The notes under the pieces: generated by a model
Seen by the model: only the letters and a program-made list of their open reading frames with translations
Databases searched by the model: none
What the model was told of the DNA's origin: nothing
NCBI GenBank assembly: GCA_946807835.1
Contig: OX327690.1
Span: 17,270,501-17,334,500, forward strand
From: Ailanthus altissimus
Lineage: Eukaryota; Streptophyta; Magnoliopsida; Sapindales; Simaroubaceae
Reading direction: 5' to 3'
DNA: 64,000 bases
Made by a program: the position numbers and the translations under genes
Shown here: positions 34,709 to 46,911 of the stretch, one piece after another
Position numbering within the stretch: position 1 is the stretch's first letter
How the letters are laid out: the number at the start of each line of letters is the position of its first letter

Positions 34709-37018
34709 TGTGAGTGATTTTAAACCTAAGGTTCATGCATGTGGGTTTGTGTCTATCATTCAAATATAGCATACGTATCACATACGTACATGTGTAGCAG
34801 ATTAGTGGAATATAAATTACTAAAATGATAAAAACAAATGAACTTTTACATATTATCTCATAATTGTAAAATACTTCAATATTGAGAAATAGTACCTTGT
34901 CAAGCCTTTGGTATTTGGTCGAACCAGAGTACCCGCCTTGAAGCAACCCGTTCACAATTTTAGTTCCTCAATAAGGTGGGTTTTAAGAAGCTAGAATAGC
35001 AGCTTTATAGCAAATGATTCAACTTTTGAATCCTTGTTCTACCTTATAGTATGGATGACAAAAATGGAAGAGGAAAAATGAAAGAGTTGTGTTTTTGTGC
35101 TCTCAACACTTGAGAAACTTTTCTAACACTTAACAAAATTCACTTCTCTCTCACTATTCTCCAATTGGTCGAATTTGTTGATTAATTGAGCAACTAATTG
35201 CTCTTTTATTTGTTTATTATTTTCTTTCATTTTATTACATAATGTCATCCATTAATTAGGTCAATGTTTGCTATTAGTGTTTTGTTTACAATAAACCAAA
35301 TAAAAACAAAACAAAATAAAAAATTATTTAAATAAACTTGGCCTTAATCTAGGCTAAATGAGAAAACACTTTCTCATTATTAAGAAACATCTTAAGGTCT
35401 ACCATTAACAAATCCACTCATTTATACTTATTATATCATTTAATTAATACTAAACAAATGATTTAATCATATTAAATCATGGTAAAAACACATGCCAATT
35501 TAAATTAAAATTGAATTGTTTGATTTTAATTTAAATAATAATATCATATATTATTATTATTTTATTTAATAAACATGTTAATGAATAAAATAATAATATT
35601 ATTTGTCCAACAAATAAGGTTATTTTAGTAATTTTTAAATCAAACAATAATGAGCCCATAATGTGCCATATGTCAAAATCGCATTAGTCAACAACTAATT
35701 GTTAACTAATTAATGTACTTAACTCTGAAATCTTAACACATGCACGACCAGAGGAAAACTAAAGTAAATGTCCGGTCTGCTGAAATTTTTTAGATCGAAC
35801 TATTTAATTTGGTACGCTGTCCCAGTGTACAACGAGTACATTTCATATTACATGACTCTTTAGGTCCACTCCCGATTTGTCAAACAAAATTATTCTGTGA
35901 GTCCGAGATCGATGCCCCACACATACATCACGAATATTACAAATCAGTTTAGTAGACCATATAAGTTGAGGTCATAGCGCATACGTATAAACCTTTCGCC
36001 AATCATATCTTGGAAGAGCAAGGATATAGATTACTTCCGTCAAATTTCTATGTGCTCATCTGTGAACTAATCTCTAGATACATATCTTAATAAATAATAT
36101 ATGCATATACTTTTACAGTATTGTTTAACCTTGTAGAAAACTCTTTTTTTGGGTTTATTGCTTATGGTCATAAGACTTTCAAGATGCATTTTTTGAGCAT
36201 CTGGATATATAACTCATCCATGTAAGCTGACGAAATATATATCTGTACACACTGTACTCCATAAGCATCAAACTATACCCAGTAACACCCAGCGATCACA
36301 CCTTAAAAGGTCTGTGACATGCATGGAATCAAAATATGATGAATCACTTACAAGCCCACCGTGGTACTCAGGTCAAAGGACCACGTATATTTCTCAACTC
36401 GAGATGACGTTCCACTGACAGCTTCATGGGATGTCTATTGGGGTCCTTGTTGAGTCTGTTCTGTATTTAGTCCTGATTGAACACATGTATACTATACGAA
36501 CTTTCAGTAAGTCCATAATTAGCTGAGAACAACTATTTAGGTATAGTATACATTGGTCTAGTAAAAGAATTCCACTGATAGACCTACATCGGTGAATTAA
36601 GACTAAGAATATATAATTTAATAATAGACTTACATAAGAACATTTCTTAGCACCTATTGCAACTATTGTAACTATGTTATTACTAATGTATTCTCAGGTC
36701 TTTGCACCATTACAGACAAGATTCTAACTTTTGGACTTCACTGATTAATATAACATGCTAACGCTTTAGCATTTATAGTTTTCAGTGATGCTAACTCTTT
36801 AACATTTATAGTTTTCAGTGAAGCTAACTCTTGGCATTGATCTAAACTTCTTTAGACCAAATCTGAACTCCTTCAAATCATATAATGTCTGTAGCATCAC
36901 AAGCATTGAACCATTTAATAATAGTAATTAGCAATTTAACAAATAATGTACTGTATAAATATTATAAAATAAAATATTCATACAAAAATGGAATGACATG
37001 TGAGCACAAATTTCAACA
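34709..37018 (-). repeat. 5' LTR of Copia-E
   Basis: 2310 bases, starting on the minus strand TGTTGAAATTTGTGCTCACA and ending AAAATCACTCACA. It is uninterrupted and serves as the reference for the split 3' LTR. Its left half is AT-rich with repeated AATAATATTATT runs. Confidence 0.94.
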
Positions 37019-38142
37019 ATAACAATTAAAGTTCATTACAATTTATATATTAACTAACATTTATTTCTTTCAATTATTATACACCAAATCTTGTAAATGG
37101 AATGAAATATTTATTTTACCAAATTTTATATTTATCTATAATAAATCAAGACTCTCACTTTATAAGAAAAGGTATCTATGCCAAATCTTGTAAATGGTTT
37201 CAAGTATTTATTGTACCAACTATAAAAATTGTCTATAATAAATCAAGTTACACTACTTTACAAGAAATGGTATTCATATTACAAACAAAATAAATACATC
37301 ATATATAAATTTTTATAACATAAGAATGAAACATTAAATTCATAAATAAGAGTTAAGTATATCTTATTACCTTGCCAAGAGTTTTACCATTTCACCTTAG
37401 CAAAAAGACAATTACTTGGGCATAATAAAACTAAAGAAAAAGAAAAGAGATGGAAGTAGAAATAACATGACTTTAGAATAGTAAACAAGAGAAATAATAC
37501 TACAAACGATAAGTGTTTTAAACTAAAATCTAATTCTCTAATTATATGTTTTTGACATAAAAAAGTCACTTATTTATAGAAAAACATGGATAAATCAAAA
37601 CAAATAAGAAGGAAATCACTTGAATGATAAAAGTCAAGAATTGTGGCAAATAATTTACATTGATTATCATTAATGCACCCACTTGATTGTCCAATTTGAA
37701 ATTGATATGATTCAATTAACTGTCATCCAAAATATTAAAGTTGTAGATAATTCTCTTATATTTTAAATTGAGTTGTCTCATATGTATTAGATACGTATTT
37801 CTATAGTTATGGGTCAAGTACTGATAACTGTTTGAATTGGGCCTGTACTACAGATCAATTCTATATTAGGCTATTTTCACCCTCTAAATGCTCGTATTTC
37901 AAATGTCTTATAAAATACAATATGTTAGACCATTGAGTCAGCTCTTCACAGGATCAAGAATCACTCCAATCGATTTCTTAGGTAGAAAGTTATGCTCATT
38001 TCACTGAACCTACTACAAAATAGTTCAAAGCTAATTATGTACAATATTGTGAACATACTTAAGTTAGGGGGGTTAAAGACATTAGTAATACAAAACAATG
38101 ATATAAAACCCTTATCAAATATGTAATTTTAAGTGTTCAGCA

Positions 38143-38165
38143 CACACCCCCTCCCCCCCTCCCAA
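38143..38165 (-). other. Polypurine tract of Gypsy-D
   Basis: The plus strand shows CACACCCCCTCCCCCCCTCC just outside the 3' LTR edge. Read on the minus strand it is a G/A-only run, the expected plus-strand priming site for gypsy elements. Confidence 0.85.
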
Positions 38166-38678
38166 CCAGCTTATTGCTAGTCCCTAGTAATTCAAGTATA
38201 AATAAAATGTGAACACTGCCTAAGTATTTCAAACAAAATGACAGTTTAAGATCACAATTGCTATTAAGGTTATTTCAATCATAACTTCCAAAATTATGTG
38301 TATATGAATTAAGCTGGAGCCTTTTAACCATAAACAACAACATATGTAGCCTTGAAAATTTTCTCCAAGTAAAGCCCTAACTCCATATCCTCATAGGTGA
38401 ATAACTAGTTAACGGGTTAAGATTTCACTCATAGAGTTAGAAAATAGATAATCGCTCAAATAAAGGTTACATTTAAGGACAGAAAGACAAACTAATATTG
38501 ATTCAAATATAGAAAAATTAATTATTTAGAGTAAAACCATTTTTTCTACATACTCGCTTCAAGACTTTGATTTTATGCGAATCTTACGAATAAAGAGTCC
38601 GGTAATAAAATTGCTTCCTAATGACTTTTGTCTTCTAGAATTAAACGATGACTTTATTGAACTGAATTGACTTCTTTT

Positions 38679-38681
<3 letters not shown>

Positions 38682-38716
<35 letters not shown>
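38682..38716. repeat. (TA)n microsatellite
   Basis: 35 bases of uninterrupted TA repeats in the Gypsy-D 3' region. Confidence 0.95.
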
Positions 38717-38720
<4 letters not shown>

Positions 38721-39148
38721 GTGTTTTTTAAAGACATAAAGAATTATTACAAAATAAGAACAACTTCTCACCATAATTTTTTTTATCATCCTTCAGCTGA
38801 GTAACTAAATCATTCTTTATCCCAAATACTGTCATTCCAAACAAAAATTAACCATTTTAAAAGATCAATGAAAATTCGTAAGCTGTTATCTCAAACATCT
38901 CCACTCACTTACAAAAGATATGTGAGTTTTGAAAGGAATATGTATACTTAAACATAAAAATTCTCTTAGCTATATATATTGAATCATCCATCTTACCACA
39001 AGGCTTAGTATTGTACTCAAGAATTAATTTTAGAAGTTATTCTTTAGTAATCTAGATAGAGAAAATGATTTAAACTAAACAATTTAAATCATACATCGGT
39101 AGTAAAACAAATTTATTTATGCAAGAGTTACCAAAAACTTAAGCAACA

Positions 39149-39153
<5 letters not shown>

Positions 39154-39182
<29 letters not shown>
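39154..39182. repeat. (TA)n microsatellite
   Basis: 29 bases of AT repeats, a second run 440 bases from the first. Confidence 0.95.
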
Positions 39183-39184
<2 letters not shown>

Positions 39185-39536
39185 GCATTAAAAACAAACC
39201 AATTATAATGTGTTTCAAAAGTTCAGTGATGTAATCTTTACTCTATCATTTTAGAACTAGAATGCGTCTTAAGAATGCATAAATAAATCTTTTATTCACA
39301 CCATCCATGAAAATTTATTTTTAGAGAACAAAGTGATAATAAAAAAAAAATTAACACTAACATTATACATCAACTATCTTTCCTTCAACCAGATTGAGAC
39401 ATTGTCCTCAATATTAAAATATAGAAAGAGTAGAGTATAGAGGATATCACCTGAAACATCTTTTATTGGAAATAAAACATGCAACAAAATAAAACAAGCC
39501 ATACAAAATGCTTAAAATTACATAAAAGTATATAGG

Positions 39537-40187
39537 TTACAGACGAAGCGTCAAATTTATCTTACGTTTCTTTTTACTGTCATCAGTATACCAATCTATC
39601 TGATGGATTGTTGGATCAGATAGAGGTGTAAAAACTTATAGTTCATCGAGTAATTGATCAACAGTTGAAGCAAAAATGAGGATCTGTAATGCTGCAAATG
39701 AGACGAACAATTTTTCCACCACATAGTTAAAAAAAGATAACAACTCATTATAAAAACCATCAACATTTAACAAATCAATGGATTTTTGGTGGATTTACAA
39801 TTGTGCTCATGAGACAATTTGAAAAATTTCCTCCAATGTTTCGAAATCTCCAAGTAAAGCTATAAAGGCATCAGCATTCCGAAAAATAAGAGACATTCAC
39901 TCATGCATTAATGATACCTGTAACTTATCCTAATTATTTTTCCTACAATATTTTCAACAGCTAGAACTTTTGGTATAATATCCACACTTGACTGCCTTTA
40001 TTTTGTGCAGTTATTATCACACATCCCATTAATCTAAAACTACCTCCCTCATATACTAAATGAATTTTTCGTCTAGCTAATACCTTACTAAGGGTTTTTG
40101 CTGTTGCTACAAACTCTTCAGTTTTTCCAAGGCTAGATCTATAAAACACTAAAAATTTGTGAATTTATGAGTTGATGTTCCTCCCAT
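39537..40187 (-). pseudogene. LOG-like: LOG (LONELY GUY) cytokinin-activating enzyme, intronless decayed copy
   Basis: The family is cytokinin riboside 5'-monophosphate phosphoribohydrolase, which releases active cytokinin bases in one step. Reading from ATG at 40187 (MGGTSTHKF) the copy covers the family end to end: VFYRSS-LGKT (usually VFCGSSxGKT), AERKIHLVY-like ARRKIHLVY, EGGSFRLMGCV (usually GGGxxGLMG), GSQV, IPKVLA, NIVGK, VSLMHE, NADAFIALLGDFETLEEIF (usually PGGxGTxEE), AQL.IHQKSIDLLNVDGFYNELLSF, SDPTIHQIDW and the tail DDSKKKRK...LTLRL, stop at 39537. The length, about 217 codons, equals the normal protein. It has several stops, at least one frameshift, and lost key glycines in both nucleotide-site motifs, so it is inactive. 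Plant LOG genes have several introns; this copy has none, which implies an RNA intermediate. It lies inside Gypsy-D, same strand, after integrase. Confidence 0.87.
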
Positions 40188-40224
40188 TATTACACTCACC
40201 CTCTCTCTTGAATGAGTTTGAGTT

Positions 40225-40262
40225 TGTATAAAGATATAAAAATAATGCAATGTATTTATAGA
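40225..40262 (-). promoter_or_regulatory. Possible TATA box before the LOG copy
   Basis: On the minus strand CTATAAATA (TATA at 40262-40255) lies about 70 bases before the LOG ATG, followed by a CAAACTCATTCAAGAGAGAG leader-like stretch. It could be part of a captured promoter or chance in AT-rich DNA. Confidence 0.35.
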
Positions 40263-40473
40263 GCCAAAAGGTGTTGTAATGTGAAGTTATTTGGGTTCTT
40301 GGCTTAAAATAAAAATTTTCAAAATCGACTATGGGTGGTTGGTTGTTGGAAAAGACGTTTGAGTTTGAAATAAAACATTTAAAAATAACAGCTATAGTAA
40401 ATATATACAAGTAGTTGTGATTGTGGCTCACATCTTTCTTTTGTTTTACGTCCAGTAACGGCTTAAACGCCCT

Positions 40474-40752
40474 CTATGGATTGGGGATAGGCTTCACATC
40501 CAATTTTCTTATAAATTGGCAAACAAAGTCTTTTAAAGTTAGATTTTTGAGATTGTACCACTCATGTTCTTTTAAGAATATGTCCCATAATTTACAAATT
40601 TCAATATGCATATATCCTATAGGATGCGTCTCAAGATTCAATAAGATATCATCTAAAGACTCCTTACTCAGGCTATCCTTAATGAACCTAATTTTATCTT
40701 TGTGATTTATAGACACCATTCCTAAAGTGCGGCAATGTGTGTTGCAAGTCAT
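40474..40752 (-). CDS. Unrecognised open frame in the Gypsy-D post-integrase region
   Basis: 92 codons starting MTCNTHCRTLGM and containing KDKIRFIKDSLSKESLDDI, THPIGYMHIEICKLWDIF and FVCQFIRKLDVKPIPNP. The composition (Cys, Trp, His, mixed charge) looks like real protein rather than low-complexity noise, and the frame may extend upstream through a poly-A slip near 40800. I do not recognise the family. It lies between the integrase remnant and the LOG copy on the same strand, so it may be a second captured gene fragment or a lineage-specific retroelement frame. It could also be fortuitous. Confidence 0.35.
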   Translation of the reverse strand: MTCNTHCRTLGMVSINHKDKIRFIKDSLSKESLDDILLNLETHPIGYMHIEICKLWDIFLKEHEWYNLKNLTLKDFVCQFIRKLDVKPIPNP

Positions 40753-41289
40753 GCGTGCACACTTGTAGCAAACGCTTAATCGTTTTGCTCTTCATTTTTT
40801 TTTTTTTTTGCAAAAGAGCTTTTACCTAAACCAGACATGTAAGAAATTAATGATTCTAAAAGTTCACCTGTCAATCAAACTTTAGCTTCAATTAACCAAC
40901 GTACATCAACAGGTATATTCATAATCATTAATAATCTTAATCTTTCACATCTTGCTTGGTAAAATTTTTTTTAAGGCATTTTGAGGCAATAAGGGAAAAC
41001 ACTTTTTTAAATTTTTTAGAATGTCATCCATTTTTTAAAAAAATAGGGAAGAGTAGGTATCAGTAATTATGAGAAACTGACAAAACCGACTTGAAATGTC
41101 ACAGAGTACCATTATCTGCCACTTAATCGAGGTGCAAAATAAAACTTTAACAAAAATACTAAATTAACCTGCAAGTAAAAATAAAATAAAATAAAGTTAA
41201 AAGAAGAATAAATATTTATAAATATGTAAATATGTAAAATAAAGATTAATTGATTTCATAACAAGGGTCAGACAGGGACACAAATTCTT

Positions 41290-44200
41290 CATAAAAATGT
41301 TGGTTTTTTAAAAACAGCTTGAGTCTTTGCCAATTTACCTTAAACACATTACCATTCTTAGAATTTTCAATGTCAATTTCTCTATAAAGATACACATGTT
41401 TCACAATAAAAAGGGTTACTCTATCTTGATCTTAATTTTTCAGTGAATAAGTGAAGTCGAGAATTATAAAGGAAAACCTTCTGACCAACATCAAATGTTT
41501 TTCTTTGAATTTTTTAACTATGAAAACCTTTGATTTTAGCTTTATGAAATTTTAAATTCTCATATGCATTATTTCTTAATACTTAAGTTCATTTATTTAT
41601 AATTTATGTATCTGTCTAGCAGAATCAAGATTTGTGTTGAAAGTTTTAATAGCCCAGTAGGCTTTATGCTTAAGTTCCACAGGTAAGTGACAAAGTTTCC
41701 CATAAACCATCCTATAAAGAGACATACCTAATGAAGTTTTAAAAGCAGTTCTATAAGCCCACAGTTGTATCATTAAGTTTTAATGATCAATCTTTGCAAT
41801 TTGGGTTTACAGTTCTTTCTAAAATTTGTTTTATTGCCTTATTTGCTAATTTAACTTGTCCACTTGTCTAAGAATGATAAGGGGTGGCAACTTCATAAGT
41901 AATACCATACTTTTTTATTAATGTTTCAAATGACCTATTACAAAACTGCTTACCCCTATCACTTATAATAGCTCGAGGGATTCCAAATTGACTTCAGATA
42001 TTTTCTTTCAAAAATTTTATAACTATTTTATGGCTATTATTTTGACATAAAATAACCTCAATTCATTTTGAGATATAATTTACTACGATTAAGATATACG
42101 TAAATTCAAATGATAGTGAAAATAGTCCCATGAAATCTATCCCCCAACAATCAAAGATTTCAATAACAAGAACAAGGTTCAAAGGCATCATGTTTCATTT
42201 TGAAATGAATCCTAATTTTTGATAATTTTTATACATTATACAAAATACAAGTGTATCTTTAAATAAAGTGGGCCAATAAAATTCACACTGCAAGATTTTT
42301 GCAGCTGTTTTCTTTGATGAGAAATGTCCCCTATATTTACTGCATTGTCGGGTATACATCTTCGAAATATTTGGTTGGGACAATATTTGAAGAGATAAGG
42401 ATCATCCTAATAAAACTTTCTTACTTCAGTTAAAAATTTCTGTTTGTCTTGAGCATTCCATTGAGGTGGCATTTCGTCTGTTATAAAAAAATTAATAATA
42501 TTAGCATACCAAGGTATTGTAATAGTAGAAAATAAAAATTCATAGAGAAAAGAATCATTAATAGGTGTTATTTCTATTGATGAATCTGGTGTGAGTCTTG
42601 ATAAGTGATTTGCAACTACATTCTCAACTCCCTTCTTATCTTTGATAGTGATATTAAATTTTTGAAGCAATAGAATTCATCAAATCAATCTTGGTTTTGC
42701 ATCTTATTTTAACATTAAGTACCTTATAGCAGCATGGTCAGTAAATATAACAGTTGAAGCACCAATTAAGTAAGAAAAAAATTGTCTAATAAAAATATTA
42801 CAGCAAGTAGTTCTTTCTCAGTTGTTGTGTAATTCATTTATGCACTGTTTAAAGTTCTACTTACTTAATAAATTACATTGGATTTGCCTTTATTTCTTTA
42901 TTCCAATACAACACCAACAACGTAGTCACTAGCATCACACATGAGCTCAAAAGGTAATGACCAGTCAGACGATTATATGATAGAAACAGATGTTAAGAGG
43001 TTAATTAATTTTTTAAATAAATTTTGACACTCTTGAGTCCACTCAAATGATACATCTTTTGCTAAGAGGTTACAAAGAGGTTTAGATATAATACTAAATT
43101 TTTTTATGAATCTCTTATAGAATTTAGCATGTCTTAAAAAGGATAAACTTCTCTGACTATTTTTTGTAGAGGCAAATGTGTAATGAGTTTGACTTTTGCC
43201 TTATCCACTTCAATTCCTTTAGAAGACATTACATATCCCAAAATAATTTCATAAGTAACCATGTAATGACATTGTTTTTTCAATTCAACACAAGACTATT
43301 TTCTTCACATCTTTTTAAGACCTTTTCTAAGTTTTCAAGACAATTATCAAAAGAATTTCCAAACACAGTTAAATCATCTATAAAAACTTCTAAATAATAC
43401 TTAACATGTCACTAAAAATACTTAACATACATCTCTGAAATATTTATAGGGCATTACAAAATTCAAAAGGAATTCTTTTAAAAGTAAATGTCCAAAAATG
43501 GCATGTGAATATAATTTTTTTTGGTCCTATAGTGCTATAGGAATTTGATAATAGCCAGAATAACCATCTAGAAAGTAATAGTAGGGATTTCCTACTAATC
43601 TTTCTATAATTTGGTCAAGGAAAGGTAAAGAAAAATGGTATTTTCTAGTGGTTGAGTTCAACTTTATAAATCTATGCACATCTTCCAACTAAATGAGACT
43701 CGAGTTGGTATTAACTCATATTTTTCATTTTCAATGACTGTGATTCTAGATTTTTTTATACTACTTGAGTAGGACTTACCTACTTACTATCTGATATAGG
43801 ATAGATGATTCCTACTTCATGTAATTTGAGAACTTCAACTCTCACTACCTTTTTTATATGTGGATTAATCTCCTTTGAGGTGGTTGAAAAGTTTTGGCAT
43901 TATCCTCTAGGTGTATTCTATGTGTGGAAATTAAATAATTAATACCATTTATGTATTTTAAAGTCCACTCAATTATATTTTTATGCATTTTCAATAATTC
44001 AATTAACTTACCTTCTTGTTTGCTTGTGAGTGTAGAAGAGACTACCACCGGTAAGTTTGTTTCTCTTCAAGAAATACATATTTCAGTCCTTCAGGTAGAG
44101 GTTTCAACTCCAACTTTAAAATTTCATTCTGTTTATCCTCATTTTCTCCTAATTCTTCAAACTTTGGTTTCCATCATTTACTTTCAATCACCTATGCATA

Positions 44201-44500
44201 CCCAAGTAAAGAACATATGTCAGAGATTTCAGGATATAATTATATATTTGACTCAAATGAATTTATTAAATATATTTCTAAGGGATCAGTAGAACTCCCT
44301 TTTTGAATATGATCCTTCATAATGGTTTCAATCATGTTGGCATCTTCACTTTCATCCTCCCTCTCGTATAGTTGCTTCCACTTATTGATAACATTGAGCT
44401 TAAGTATCATGTTTCCAAATAAAAGCTTCATTACTCTATTCATGCAATTAATCAAAGCGTTAGAAGTTGCTAAAAATGAACGACCCAAATAACAGGTATC
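41290..44500 (-). pseudogene. Gypsy-D pol (protease, RT, RNase H, integrase), decayed
   Basis: In element order: protease end (44488-44240, GRSFLATSNALINC, LLFGNMILKLNV), RT start (44048-43854, TSKQEGKLIELLKMHKNIIEW, HRIHLEDNAKTFQPPQRRL), RT core with many stops (about 43850-42900), RNase H end (42670-42407, FNITIKDKKGVENVVANHLSR), integrase zinc region (42383-42195, GHFSSKKTAAKILQCEFYWP and C-x2-Y), integrase core (about 42190-41650) and integrase tail (near 41370-41300, IENSKNGNVFKVNWQRLK). The order RT, RNase H, integrase defines Ty3/gypsy; the wording matches Athila/Tat. Confidence 0.92.
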
Positions 44501-45420
44501 GGATTACATCCAAGACAAGAAAATTCACAAGATATATAAATTTATCAACTTGAGCTAAAACATCTTCCACTGTCCCTCTTAGTACTTTTATTGACCTATC
44601 GACAAGTAATAAAGTTACAGAAGTTTATTTTAACTTATCGAGATTGAGCTGTTGATAAACTGAATATAGCAGTAAATTTACACTAGCACAAAGATCAAGT
44701 AAGGCTTGTTCAATTTTATGACTTCCAATAATACATAAAATTGTAGGATAAATATGGTCTTTATATTATTATTCTAAAGAATGACAATTACTTGTTTAGC
44801 TAAAAATGCTTTCTTTTTCACATTCAGTTTTCTTTTTACTGTGCATAAATCATTCCAAAATTTTGCATAAGAAGGAACCTATTTAATAGCATCCAACAAA
44901 GAAATATTAACTTTTAACCGGTCTAAAGATTTCAAAAATTTTTAAATTGTGATTCATCTTCTTAGTATTACGTAATGCACAAGGAAATCGGGTGAAGATG
45001 AGGGTTTGATGTTTTCTTTATTAGGTGGAGGTTCAAGGCTTTCTTTATACTTAGAGATTGATTCATCATTCTCATGAGATCCAGAAACGTGTTTTTCAAT
45101 AATTTTACCATTCCGAAGAGTGATAACCACTTTAACTTGATCTATGTATTGGCTTCTTGAACTACATGCATTTAAGTTATGTTGTCCTTTAGGGTTTGGT
45201 TGTGGTTGAGAAGGAAATTTTCCTTTCTCATGAATGTTTAGTGCGGATACAAATTTAGCAAGAGTATTTTTGAAATTAGCAAATGTTTAAACATTTGAGA
45301 ATTTATAGACTCTTGCTTTTTAATAAATGCATGCAAAATTTCTTCAAGATTTTTCTTAGGAGTTAGGACATATGATGCATAACCTTGATGGTTTTAAAAT
45401 TTTTGGTGTGGTTGGAAAGG
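44501..45420 (-). other. Gypsy-D gag-protease linker region
   Basis: Decayed sequence between the gag knuckle and the protease motif. Athila-like wording (for example around 44890-44760, FLKSLDRLK-type stretch) can be sensed in broken frames, but no domain is clear enough to call separately. Confidence 0.5.
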
Positions 45421-45423
45421 TGG

Positions 45424-46500
45424 TTATGAAGCCTGTGCTTGAGTGTTATTCCTCAAACTAAAATTTAGGTGATTTCTCATTTTAGGATTGTAGTTTTGTG
45501 AATATGGGTTATTGTTTGACTGCTTGAACTTGTTTAGAACATTGGCTTGTTCATGGAGACATTCCCTAAATGTAGAAAAAGTTGGGCAATCATTGGTAGA
45601 GTGATCATAGGTTTCACAAATGTGACACACAATTTCTTGAACAAATTTTAATTGACCACTCTTTTTCATTTCTAAGGTTTCGATTTTTCTAGCTAAGGAT
45701 GTTAATTTAGCTTGAAGGTCATGGTCTTCCCTAAGATGATAAATACCTCCACTAGATGTAGTGGTTTAATTTTGTGCTAGGTGCCTCATAAGTACCAGTA
45801 GTGTCCCAAATTTGAGCACTTTCTGCTAGTAAGTCTAGATAGTTCATTGCCTCTTCTGGGTCTTTGTCCTCAAATGTTTCATTACACATCATTTTTACCA
45901 TTTGCCTAACTTGGGGTATTAAGTCCTCATAGAAATTTGTGACTAATCTCCATATTTTAAAGCCATGATGGGGACAGGTATTAAGTAATTCTTTATACCT
46001 TTCCTAATATTGGTAAAGGGTCTCTCTTAGTTTTTGGGCAAAAGTGGTAATTTCTTTTTTGAAAGAATTTGTTCTATGGGAAGGAAAATCCTTTTTCAGG
46101 AATTGTTGTTGCATCTCATCCCATAAAGAAATGGATCACGGTCTAAGGTTTTGTAGTCATGTTTTAGCTTTATCTTTTAAAGAAAAATTGAAAAGCTTAT
46201 GTCGAATTGTGTTTATGCTGCAATTTTGATTATTATACGTGTTACACATTTTTTTTCAAATTCTCTTAAATTTAGATAAGGGTTCTTTGCATCTAAGTCA
46301 TGAAAAGTGGGTAAAAGTTGGATAATGTCTGGTTTAAAATTGCAATGTGTTACATTCAGAGGAAAAATTAAGCAAGACAGTGCACCAGTTCATGTAGTCT
46401 CTAAGTGTCCTAAGTCAGTTATAGTCTTTGTGTTAGAACTAATTGTCCCCTGGGTCTATGAATCCCTTAATTTGATTTTTGATCATGGTGTTAATTGGTG
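45424..46500 (-). pseudogene. Gypsy-D gag, decayed
   Basis: The retrotransposon gag core lies at about 46250-45830 in broken frames: LKDKAKTWLQNL, FAQKLRETLYQYWERYKELL, CPHHGFKIWRLV, FYEDLIPQVRQMVKMMCNETF, DPEEAMNYLDLLAE. An open piece 45669-45424 carries a CCHC-type knuckle (CHICETYDHSTNDC) and a NPYSQNYNPKMRNHLNFS tail, both typical of Athila gag. In an intact element this is the particle protein. Confidence 0.9.
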
Positions 46501-46889
46501 AAGAATGAAAAAAATGAAAGAGAATCCAACAAATTATTAAAGGAAGTTTCAAAATTACCTTTCAGCAAACGATAAGAATTAGGATCTCGAAACCAACTGC
46601 TCATATAAAGAAATAAAACAAAATGCAATAATAATAAATAATACAAATAAGAGAAAAAAAATAAAATATTAAACACAGGCAAATAAAATAGGTAAAGTTA
46701 AAATTAAAATAAAATAAAGATAAATAATTAGAAGTTAGATTAGTCAATGTTAGATTATATAATAAAAAGTTAATAAATAAAGAACATGAGGCTTAACCTT
46801 TCATGAAAATAACAGGTGAATAATAAATAAAGTTGTAGGAGGCTTAGCCTTCCATGAAAATAAAATTAAAAAAATGTTAATTTCACTTC

Positions 46890-46909
46890 CCTAGCAACGG
46901 CACCAAAAA
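46890..46909 (-). other. Primer binding site of Gypsy-D
   Basis: The minus strand reads TTTTGGTGCCGTTGCTAGGG, immediately inside the 5' LTR. This is the classic Athila/Tat primer site (TGGCGCCGTTGCC type) with slight CpG decay. Confidence 0.93.
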
Positions 46910-46911
46910 CT

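Larger units (their letters stand above)
26194..37018 (-). mobile_element. Copia-E: complete copia element inserted in the Gypsy-D LTR
   Basis: Minus-strand element with 5' LTR 34709-37018 (2310 bp), primer site, leader, gag-pol and 3' LTR 26194-29895 (2273 bp once LTR-F is removed). Perfect 5-bp duplications ATAAC flank it (26189-26193, 37019-37023). LTR edges are TG...CA on the minus strand. Full length without LTR-F is 9.4 kb. The sequence is related to Copia-0 and Copia-G. Gag-pol is broken into short frames, so it cannot move by itself. Confidence 0.95.
25898..38142 (-). repeat. 3' LTR of Gypsy-D, split by Copia-E
   Basis: Two pieces, 25898-26193 and 37019-38142, together about 1.42 kb, align along their whole length with the 5' LTR (46912-48327) and with solo LTR-F (27228-28651). 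The minus-strand start is TGCTGAACACTTAAAATTAC. The split is exactly at the ATAAC target duplicated by Copia-E. Confidence 0.93.
38166..39536 (-). other. Gypsy-D 3' non-coding region
   Basis: No gene seen. Contains two AT microsatellites and, near 39390-39420 on the minus strand, TATTGAGGACAATGTCTCAA, a phrase typical of the sequence after pol in Athila-type elements (ATTGAGGACAATGT...). This shows that gypsy sequence continues on the far side of the LOG copy. Confidence 0.6.

Noticed and set aside
38559..38789. Frame with an Ile-Tyr run
   Set aside because: Translation of a (TA)n microsatellite.
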